A stretch of DNA of 25,721 nt. Origin: a virus. The notes beneath the pieces were generated by a model, which was not told where the DNA came from, did not search any database, and saw nothing but the letters and a program-made list of their open reading frames with translations. A program made the position numbers and the translations under genes. The stretch lies in the IMG/VR virus record IMGVR_UViG_3300008117_000262, positions 1 through 25,721 of that record, one strand, 5' to 3'. This document shows positions 6,659 through 12,950 of this stretch, piece by piece. The first letter of the stretch is position 1, and every line of letters starts with the position of its first letter.

Positions 6659-8580
6659 TGCAAGTTTTTGAGATTACAGGTAATGTTACGGGTATATCTA
6701 GGCAGGGGGTTAATTTCCTTCAACCAAAAGATTCATATCAAAATTTATTCAACGGATACATATATAGACAAGTTGTCCAATCACGTCAGGGTTTTAGACG
6801 ATTTTCTACGTCTAAATTAACAGACGGTTTGCGCGTAATGGGTCTATTTAATAATTACCGTAGAGATGGCACGATACAATCTTTAGCGGTTACACTCGAT
6901 CATCTTTATGTCTATGATGTGGTTACAGATGCTTATGTGGAAGTGCCTACAGGTGGTTCCCTTGGTGCTGGTCACACGTTTGGTATAGCTGCAAATGACG
7001 ATTACGTGTCAGGTACAACGTACCCATTTCCTGATGGATCAGATCGTTTTGTATTTACTTCAAAAGGTATGACGCATGTTTACCAGTATGACCCAAATAG
7101 CGGCGCATATGGAACTGTAACGGACTATACTAATGCTGCTGATAACCCAACATATGTACAGCCTCCACAAGGACAGATCACAAATTCTAAATATATTATA
7201 TACTTTGGTGAGAGGCTAAATCTATTTTATCCCATTATAGGTGGCACTCCATATCCACAAGGACATCTTTTTAGTGCCATACGCACTGCATCCGGAAACG
7301 GTGATAATTTTGCTTTTTCTGGTAGTGGCCTCATCATTTTAGATACGCAGGAGTATATCAATGGAGCATCAATTCTGGGTAATGTGCTTGCTCTTAACCT
7401 ATCCCGATCTAATTGGACAGTCGAAAAGACTCGTGACGCTTTTAATCCTTATTATCCGCGAAAAGTTCCTGGTGTTGTAGGTACAGACGCAGACTTTTCT
7501 TTTGTCTCTTGGATGGATATTGTTAGATCGCTGGGCAAAACTGGCATTGTGTCTACTGACGGAAGGCAATCACAGAGAGTTGATGATAAAATACCATTTT
7601 TCACACGTGACGACATAGATCAAAAGTACTTTAATCTTATTTCAGGTGGATTTGATAGAAGAAACGCCCAGTTTCTCTTTAGCTACCTTAGTGATTTTGA
7701 AAATTTTGGTGTAGATAGCCAAGATAGATGCTTAGTTAATAACTATGAAGAACAGTCGTGGTCAGTTTATGACTATCGTTTTACCTGTTTTTGTGAAATC
7801 ACAAACGGAACAGATATAGTCTGGGACAATGTCAGCGCTGTAGATCACCCAGAATTTCCAGAGTGGGCCGAATGGGATACAACGGAAGACATTTGGGATC
7901 GTTTAGGACTTGGCGAGACAACCACAAAAACGATTGCAGGTGATAATTACGGTAACATCTGGGAGATAAACGTAGACTATGACGATTATTTTATAGACAT
8001 AACCGGCATCACAAATGCGCAACAGGCCGTTGTTACTATATCTACAGGTATCCCTTTTATTGTTGGTGATCAAGTTGCTATATCTGGCGTCTTAGGCATG
8101 ACTGAAATTAACAATTATGACCCTGAAGAAGATGTTGAGACAACACCATTTTATAATGTCGTAGCTGTTAATGCAGGCCTGAATCAGATCACAATCGACG
8201 TTGACTCATCGCTTTTTGGAGCTTATGTTTCCGGTGGGACTATATCTAAGACGATCAATTTTACAGCTGAGACTATCCCCTTTAATCCGTGGCGTTCTGA
8301 GGGTCTCAAATGTTACTGTCACTTTGTCGAATTGCTTATAAATACAGATGGCGGTGAAGTGCTATTTTCTGTCGTGGCCGATGAAGACGAAACACCATTT
8401 ATACAGAATGTCAGATTACAACCGACAAATACACAGGCGAAACGTGAGTGGATTAGTGTTAGCGTTGATCAAGAATCGAATTTCTTTACTTTTATTATGA
8501 ATCAAAATAGTCCTGGTCAGCAAATACAGATCACATCTATGAGAATACATTGCTCACCAGCAGCACCAACCAGTTACTAG
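6658..8580 (+). CDS. Beta-propeller tail hub/nozzle protein (P22 gp10-like)
   Basis: The largest late structural protein (640 residues), likely forming the short tail hub or nozzle below the adaptor. The N-terminus has the pattern of this class: KDSYQNLFNGYIYRQVVQSR then QGFRRF (about 24-49). Next come repeated propeller-like strands such as LAVTLDHLYVYD, DRFVFTSKGMTHVYQYD, YIIYFGERLNLFYP and SFVSWMDIVRSLGKTGIVSTDG. Residues about 448-530 hold the third FCCH-like module (VAISGV.GMTEINNY to YVSGGTI). The C-terminal 100 residues form a beta domain. The size and place after the adaptor fit; the exact fold is inferred from motif look-alikes. Confidence 0.75.
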   Translation: MQVFEITGNVTGISRQGVNFLQPKDSYQNLFNGYIYRQVVQSRQGFRRFSTSKLTDGLRVMGLFNNYRRDGTIQSLAVTLDHLYVYDVVTDAYVEVPTGGSLGAGHTFGIAANDDYVSGTTYPFPDGSDRFVFTSKGMTHVYQYDPNSGAYGTVTDYTNAADNPTYVQPPQGQITNSKYIIYFGERLNLFYPIIGGTPYPQGHLFSAIRTASGNGDNFAFSGSGLIILDTQEYINGASILGNVLALNLSRSNWTVEKTRDAFNPYYPRKVPGVVGTDADFSFVSWMDIVRSLGKTGIVSTDGRQSQRVDDKIPFFTRDDIDQKYFNLISGGFDRRNAQFLFSYLSDFENFGVDSQDRCLVNNYEEQSWSVYDYRFTCFCEITNGTDIVWDNVSAVDHPEFPEWAEWDTTEDIWDRLGLGETTTKTIAGDNYGNIWEINVDYDDYFIDITGITNAQQAVVTISTGIPFIVGDQVAISGVLGMTEINNYDPEEDVETTPFYNVVAVNAGLNQITIDVDSSLFGAYVSGGTISKTINFTAETIPFNPWRSEGLKCYCHFVELLINTDGGEVLFSVVADEDETPFIQNVRLQPTNTQAKREWISVSVDQESNFFTFIMNQNSPGQQIQITSMRIHCSPAAPTSY

Positions 8581-8587
8581 AGGATTT

Positions 8588-8854
8588 ATGGCACGCATAG
8601 CAGAAAGATTTAACATAGGTGATAAGAATAACATCACCCTAGAACGTTTGTTACTCCTTTTAGAAGAAATGTACATGGATATAGCCGAAGCGCTTAATAA
8701 GAAGCCTGAGGTGTATGTTAGAGATACGGACGGACAAGCAAGCGATACATTTTTGTCTATTGGTGATATAAATATTAACAGTAACACAAATAAGGTTGAG
8801 ATGCTGGTAGCGCATCCAACGCAAACAACCGTTACGTGGAAGGAGTTGATTTAA
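8588..8854 (+). CDS. Small late-operon protein, unknown
   Basis: An 88-residue protein preceded by AGAGG four bases from the ATG. The N-terminal half contains a leucine-rich helix (TLERLLLLLEEMYMDIAEAL, about 18-37), enough for a small helical bundle or oligomer. The C-terminal half is predicted beta (IGDININSNTNKVEMLV). No family recognised. It sits between the tail hub and the Gly-rich ejection-type protein and overlaps the latter's ATG by one base. Confidence 0.72.
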   Translation: MARIAERFNIGDKNNITLERLLLLLEEMYMDIAEALNKKPEVYVRDTDGQASDTFLSIGDININSNTNKVEMLVAHPTQTTVTWKELI

Positions 8855-9471
8855 TGGGATGGGCGGCACCAGTAGCAAGCGCAGCTATAAGCGCAGGTGG
8901 TTCGATCTTGGGCGGTATCATGGGAAACCAAGGCAACCAAGAGACCAAATTACAACGGCAAAGACGTAAACTTATTGATGAGCTTCTTGGATCTTTGAAA
9001 TCAGGTTCCGGAGCATTTTCAGACCTATTTAATGTTGATGAAGAGATGTTTAATAAGGCTTATGTTGAGCCCGCAATGAGTCGTTTCAGTAATCGTATAG
9101 CTCCACAGATCCAGCAAGAATTTATTGCTTCTGGCATGCAAAGAGGTACGGGACTTGATGATACATTAACTAGAGCCGGTGTCGATCTACAAAATGATCT
9201 AAACGCTCTCTATGGTGATTTTTATCAGCAAGGCCAAGGACGTAAAAATGATCTGCTTAGAGGTATTTTAGGTAGCTCTGACCAAGGTGCAGCTAATCCA
9301 ATGTCAACAGGACAGGCAGCAGCACAAGGAGCGGCCGGATATTTTGCAAGCCCAGGTTTTGGTAAAGCGGCTGAAGGCATTGGAAACTGGTTTGCAAGCA
9401 ATCAAAATGATACTATGTCAGGTCGTGTAGGCTATGAGCAAAACCGCAATAACTGGCAGGGAGGATATTAA
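8854..9471 (+). CDS. Internal virion / DNA-ejection-type protein with glycine-rich N-terminus
   Basis: A 205-residue protein resembling small ejection proteins found after the nozzle gene in short-tailed phages. The first 30 residues are a Gly/Ala/Ser-rich hydrophobic segment (AAISAGGSILGGIMG) able to insert in or line a membrane channel. A charged helical region follows, with a recognisable IAPQIQQEFIASG, QRGTGLDDTL and TRAGVDL run (about 85-118), and a Gly-rich tail. ATG 8854 is chosen because AAGGAG lies eight bases upstream; an in-frame GTG at 8836 has none. TAATG couples it to the next gene. Role inferred from context and composition. Confidence 0.72.
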   Translation: MGWAAPVASAAISAGGSILGGIMGNQGNQETKLQRQRRKLIDELLGSLKSGSGAFSDLFNVDEEMFNKAYVEPAMSRFSNRIAPQIQQEFIASGMQRGTGLDDTLTRAGVDLQNDLNALYGDFYQQGQGRKNDLLRGILGSSDQGAANPMSTGQAAAQGAAGYFASPGFGKAAEGIGNWFASNQNDTMSGRVGYEQNRNNWQGGY

Positions 9472-10673
9472 TGAATCGTGCACCGTCCCCCTTTGAGATA
9501 GGACAAGCTGTTGGTACAAACATTGCCAAAGGCTTTACTGCGTATCAAGATAAGACCGCTTTGGATGATATTCTTGAGAAGGCTTCACGCACACAGGATC
9601 CAAACGTTATCAATGATGTCATGGGTCAAATCCTACAGCGTGTATCACCGGAGAGACAGCAGGTGGCTCTTGGACTTTTGCAGCAAAAGCAGAAGTTTAT
9701 TCAGGATAATATTGAGAAGCAACAAAAACTAGCAATAGACCAAAGAGAACGCCAGGCTAAAATTAAAATGGGTGTTGACCCAGATTTGCCAACACCTCTA
9801 GCTAAAGAAGCTTTTAAGACACAGCAGAAAGATAAGAGAATAGCAAGTGTTTTTGGCGAACAACCGCAAGGAACTAGTCAAGGGCAAGGTACCAATTCCG
9901 AAAACCCTTTTGCACAGTTTAGCGATGACAAATTAGTTGCTCTTACAGGTGCGCCAGATAGAGAGATTTCAGAACCAGCTAAAACAGAATTGAGAAGAAG
10001 GCAAGAAGCAGCTAAAGCTGCCCAATCTCAGTTTGAGCCCGAAGCTGATAAATTAGAAGCTAAAAGAGTAAATGAATTAGCAACTGAAGTAGAGAAAGAA
10101 TTCCAATCAGCAACAAATGAAAACATGCGTCTGGAAAGACAGTTACAGCTTGACAAAGAGGGTAATGTTTCAACTCCTGCATTAATAAAAATTATGGATA
10201 CCTTTGGCGTGCCAATTGGAGTCCTTGGCAATCCAGCCACTGAAGAATTTAGAAAACTTGAAGCCGACTATGTACGTGATGTTAGCAAGGTTTTTCCAGG
10301 TGGAAGGATTACAAATTATGAAATTGGAGCTTATTTAAAGACAATTCCAAGCTTGATGAATAGCCCTGAAGGAAGAAAACAGATAATTGCAAACAGAAAG
10401 CTTATGAATGAAGCTAAGCGAGTGCGCTATGATGCTTATAAGCAGATCTTGGGGGAGAACAACGGGAAAAAGCCTCAAAACCTTGGCGTTTTGCTCGAAG
10501 AGAGAACGGCTCCAAAATTAATGGATATCGAAGATAGATATATAAATAACATCAATGAAGGCGTTGATAAATTTCAGCAACCTATACGCATGTTTGATCC
10601 TCAAGGAAATCCTGTAGATATACCCCCAAATAAAATAGAAGCAGCTTTAAAAGCAGGGGCGCGATTTAAATGA
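9471..10673 (+). CDS. Large helical internal virion protein (ejection-type)
   Basis: A 400-residue, nearly all-helical protein with a strong GGGAGG ribosome-binding site. It has Gln/Lys-rich coiled coil at about 55-100, a disordered Gln/Gly linker near 125-145, and a second long charged helix at about 165-225. A more globular helical part follows (VSTPALIKIMDTFGVPIGVL to about 330). Such long helical proteins follow the nozzle genes in podoviruses and are ejected with DNA. There is no transglycosylase motif. Overlapping ATGA couples it to the next gene. Function inferred from order and composition. Confidence 0.68.
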   Translation: MNRAPSPFEIGQAVGTNIAKGFTAYQDKTALDDILEKASRTQDPNVINDVMGQILQRVSPERQQVALGLLQQKQKFIQDNIEKQQKLAIDQRERQAKIKMGVDPDLPTPLAKEAFKTQQKDKRIASVFGEQPQGTSQGQGTNSENPFAQFSDDKLVALTGAPDREISEPAKTELRRRQEAAKAAQSQFEPEADKLEAKRVNELATEVEKEFQSATNENMRLERQLQLDKEGNVSTPALIKIMDTFGVPIGVLGNPATEEFRKLEADYVRDVSKVFPGGRITNYEIGAYLKTIPSLMNSPEGRKQIIANRKLMNEAKRVRYDAYKQILGENNGKKPQNLGVLLEERTAPKLMDIEDRYINNINEGVDKFQQPIRMFDPQGNPVDIPPNKIEAALKAGARFK

Positions 10674-12010
10674 ACCCAGATGTAGATAATGAGCCTTTTA
10701 ATTTTTCGCAATATCGTGTTGAAGGCATAGAGCCTGAAACGACGCCATCGCGTCCTACAGATACTAATGAAAGTACACCTTTTGATTTTAGTGCGTACAA
10801 AGTAAAAGAGCCACCTACAACTGAAGAAGAAGTAGGAAGACATCTAACTCGTACAGGAGCAAGAGTTAGTGAAGCTATCCTAGGTTTTCCTGGAGATATG
10901 GTTAAATTCAGCAAATATATTGCAGAATCTCTACCTAAACCTCCAGAATTTTTACGAAAAGAACCTTCAAAATTAAAAAAGCTTGGTAGACAGGCAATAG
11001 AACAGATCCCAGGAAATGAAGAACTTAAAAAAGTTTCGAGTTATCTGACTTCTGGTTTCACTGATCCACAAAGTGCTTATGAAGAAATTGGAGATGAAAT
11101 AACATCTTTAGCAACAATTCTTTTAGAACCTGCAAAGGCCGTTGAATCATTTCCTAAGTTACTCAGCACTATTGGTAAAGCTTTTGGAAAATCAGCAGCT
11201 GTTAAAGGTGTTGGAGAGGGTTCAAAATTACTTGGTGCTACCGAAGGACAGCAAAATGCTGTTGAACTCGGTACTTTATTTTTGACTGGACTTCTTGGTA
11301 GAAAAACTGCTGATAAATTTGTAAGCGATCAATATCAGAAAGCTAGAGCTGAAATTCCTAGAGGAACACTACTTGATACAACTGATATGTATTTTGCTTT
11401 AGAAGATGTTGAATCTAGATTGTCAAAGGGTATTTCAACTCCTACTAAAGATAAAGTACGTACTTCATTGAGTGAACTTAAAGCTAAAGCAGCTAATGGT
11501 TTGATGGAAGCGGATGAGGTTGTACAATCTGTACATGACATTAATGAAATAATGAATTCAAAAAAACTATTTGATGAGTTAAATACTACAGAAAGAAAAC
11601 TTCTGAAGTCTAGATTTGATTTAGTAAAAAATGAATTGCATCAAGAAGTAGCTAAACTTGGAAAAGCAAATCCAAAATTTTATAAGACTTGGACTGAAGC
11701 TAATCAAGCATATGGGGCTATTGCAAATAGCAAAAAAGTAAAAAATTATCTAGAGGGAAAAATAGGTTCGCTGCCAAAACATTTGATTGGATCAGCCGCT
11801 TTAGAATTGATGCTAGGTTATCCGCAAGCGGCAGCTGGTACAGCAGTTGGTTATGGATTATTAAAGAGCGGTGAGCTCTTAACAAGGATTGCAAAAAGTC
11901 CAAAACTTAGGGAGCATTACATGAAAGCAATTTTTGAAGCAGGTAACGAAAATCTTCCTGGAGTTATAAAGCATTTAAATGCATTAGATAAACAGGCCCC
12001 AAAAAATTAA
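10670..12010 (+). CDS. Internal virion / ejection-type protein with duplicated N-terminal motif
   Basis: A 446-residue protein closing the late operon. Its first 50 residues are acidic and Pro/Thr-rich and hold two copies of the motif PF(N/D)FSxY(R/K)V, at residues 9-17 and 37-45. The body is helical, with long charged helices at about 225-335. A Gly/Ala-rich hydrophobic stretch near 375-400 (SAALELMLGYPQAAAGTAVG) could insert in a membrane. No enzymatic motif seen. Base composition is noticeably more AT-rich than the fibre genes. The TAA stop overlaps the stop of a small convergent gene. An ejection role is inferred. Confidence 0.66.
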   Translation: MNPDVDNEPFNFSQYRVEGIEPETTPSRPTDTNESTPFDFSAYKVKEPPTTEEEVGRHLTRTGARVSEAILGFPGDMVKFSKYIAESLPKPPEFLRKEPSKLKKLGRQAIEQIPGNEELKKVSSYLTSGFTDPQSAYEEIGDEITSLATILLEPAKAVESFPKLLSTIGKAFGKSAAVKGVGEGSKLLGATEGQQNAVELGTLFLTGLLGRKTADKFVSDQYQKARAEIPRGTLLDTTDMYFALEDVESRLSKGISTPTKDKVRTSLSELKAKAANGLMEADEVVQSVHDINEIMNSKKLFDELNTTERKLLKSRFDLVKNELHQEVAKLGKANPKFYKTWTEANQAYGAIANSKKVKNYLEGKIGSLPKHLIGSAALELMLGYPQAAAGTAVGYGLLKSGELLTRIAKSPKLREHYMKAIFEAGNENLPGVIKHLNALDKQAPKN

Positions 12011-12129
12011 AAATAACCGCTGGGCATATCCTCGGAAGAATAGCGTGTTTCTGCATCATCATCTTTTGTATCGATGAAATAACATATTAATCCAATAAAT
12101 GGTAATATAAATATTGTGAGTGTAACCAT
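12007..12129 (-). CDS. 40-residue single-span membrane protein
   Basis: A tiny gene ending opposite the late operon. The product starts MVTLTIFILPFIGLICYF, one transmembrane helix of about 17 residues with almost no N-terminal tail. A short acidic soluble part follows (DTKDDDAETR...). AGGGGG five bases before the ATG is a good ribosome-binding site, and the gene starts three bases after its upstream neighbour's stop, so it completes a three-gene membrane cluster. Its size would suit a lysis accessory or superinfection protein, but no function can be read from sequence. Confidence 0.62.
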   Translation of the reverse strand: MVTLTIFILPFIGLICYFIDTKDDDAETRYSSEDMPSGYF

Positions 12130-12132
12130 TTT

Positions 12133-12354
12133 TTACCCCCTATAATCTTTTTTAAGCATGTCTATGATCACCTTGTATAAATGATCGATGCGTATGATTG
12201 CGTTCTGGTGATCTTGGTGCAACTTGTCAGTTACGGTTTTTATATTTGCAATCTCGTTGTGCATATCAATTTTAAAATTTCGAAAGAACGTGTACATAAA
12301 AGCAATGACGCCCATACCTGTACCGACTATCGTTATGAAAAGTGCTAAGTCCAT
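12133..12354 (-). CDS. Small membrane-anchored coiled-coil protein (holin-like size)
   Basis: A 73-residue protein with an N-terminal transmembrane helix (about 4-24, LFITIVGTGMGVIAFMYTFF) followed by a basic stop (RNFK) and a helical, heptad-like soluble tail. Proteins of this shape are common in phage accessory or lysis regions. The ATG at 12354 overlaps the upstream stop (TAATG) and has AGAGGAA about ten bases away. A longer frame to 12384 exists but lies inside the upstream gene. It has the same layout as the gene before it. Holin function is only a possibility. Confidence 0.68.
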   Translation of the reverse strand: MDLALFITIVGTGMGVIAFMYTFFRNFKIDMHNEIANIKTVTDKLHQDHQNAIIRIDHLYKVIIDMLKKDYRG

Positions 12355-12584
12355 TATTTTTTGTTCCTCTCTTCGATTGCGCAAAGTCTTCCGTGGAAGT
12401 CTTTTGCCTCTGTCATCATAGCGTTTTGAAATGCTTTAGAATCTGCTTGTATAGCTCTCAATAAATCTAAACTTTCTCGTCGATCCAAGTTAGCCTCTGA
12501 TCTTACCCATAAGAACATCGATATAATCGTTCCTATGTTTGTGAAAATAAATACAGCCATTGAAATTAATGTTGTTTTGTCCAT
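12354..12584 (-). CDS. Small membrane-anchored coiled-coil protein
   Basis: A 76-residue protein with one transmembrane helix (about 6-27, ISMAVFIFTNIGTIISMFLW), a positive RSEANLDRR stretch, and then a charged amphipathic helix to the end. GGAGG five bases before the ATG at 12584 fixes the start; codons further upstream are unlikely to be used. It is translationally coupled to a gene of matching architecture. A candidate promoter lies 30-60 bases upstream. Could act in lysis or at the membrane during infection; unproven. Confidence 0.7.
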   Translation of the reverse strand: MDKTTLISMAVFIFTNIGTIISMFLWVRSEANLDRRESLDLLRAIQADSKAFQNAMMTEAKDFHGRLCAIEERNKK

Positions 12585-12613
12585 GCAAACCTCCATGTTT
12601 TGTTTTGTCATAC

Positions 12614-12642
12614 AGTATACATAAGTACACAATTATTGAAAA
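12614..12642 (-). promoter_or_regulatory. Candidate sigma70-like promoter for the membrane-protein genes
   Basis: Read on the - strand: TTTTCA, 17 bases, TATACT. The -10 matches consensus at five of six bases and the -35 at four of six. It lies in the 79-base gap between the RHH gene and the membrane genes. Two GTRTAC hexamers (12615-12620 and 12625-12630) overlap it and might bind a regulator. Confidence 0.42.
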
Positions 12643-12663
12643 TACGAACAAAAACTTTAAATT

Positions 12664-12825
12664 TCAAGTAACATCATTTCTTTTCTCTTTTAGCTCTTTT
12701 ATTTTGTCTTGAATGGCAATACGGATGAAATCACTTGGTCGTCTATCTGTCATTACACACATAAGTTGCATTTCTTTTTTTAGCTTTTTAGGAAGTATTA
12801 CTGTAGTACGTGAGTTGGTATCCAT
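12664..12825 (-). CDS. Ribbon-helix-helix DNA-binding regulator
   Basis: A 53-residue CopG/Arc-type protein: a short N-terminal beta-strand (SRTTVILPKKL, about 5-15) that would insert into the major groove as a dimer, followed by two helices (KKEMQLMCVMTDRRPSD and FIRIAIQDKIKEL). The PSDFIRIAI segment is typical of the second helix. Start at 12825 is chosen from GGAGAT upstream; the eight extra codons to 12849 precede that site. It lies first in the - strand island and divergent from the first fibre gene, so it may repress its own promoter and possibly the fibre promoter. Confidence 0.85.
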   Translation of the reverse strand: MDTNSRTTVILPKKLKKEMQLMCVMTDRRPSDFIRIAIQDKIKELKEKRNDVT

Positions 12826-12842
12826 ATAAACATATCTCCATA

Positions 12843-12870
12843 TTAGCATACCTATATTTTAACATATAAT
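12843..12870 (+). promoter_or_regulatory. Candidate promoter for the tail-fibre cluster
   Basis: TTAGCA, 16 bases, then a perfect TATAAT (12865-12870) on the + strand, about 80 bases before the first fibre gene. The -10 is ideal and the -35 only four of six. It overlaps the opposite-facing RHH promoter, so one could interfere with the other. AT-rich sequence makes chance TATAAT fairly likely. Confidence 0.38.
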
Positions 12871-12884
12871 TCGCATTTTAACAA
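12856..12884 (-). promoter_or_regulatory. Candidate promoter for the RHH gene
   Basis: On the - strand TTGTTA and TAAAAT are separated by exactly 17 bases, with four and five of six consensus matches. Transcription would begin about 25 bases before the RHH ATG. One arm of the nearby inverted repeat lies in the spacer, fitting autorepression. Confidence 0.5.
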
Positions 12885-12921
12885 ACGAATTTATTTGCAT
12901 TTTTGATAGGGGATTGCGAAT
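12869..12921. promoter_or_regulatory. Inverted repeat, candidate RHH operator
   Basis: ATTCGCA (12869-12875) and TGCGAAT (12915-12921) are perfect inverted copies about 39 bases apart, with partial copies (ACGAATT, TTTGCAT) between them. They lie in the only sizeable noncoding gap beside the RHH gene and overlap its candidate promoter. RHH repressors commonly bind such repeats next to their own gene; binding here is inferred. Confidence 0.4.
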
Positions 12922-12950
12922 CTAAATTTAGTTAAACAAGAAGGTAATTT

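Noticed and set aside
12007-12584. Naming the small membrane genes holin or spanin
   Set aside because: They have suitable size and topology but no family signature, no neighbouring endolysin and no lipobox.
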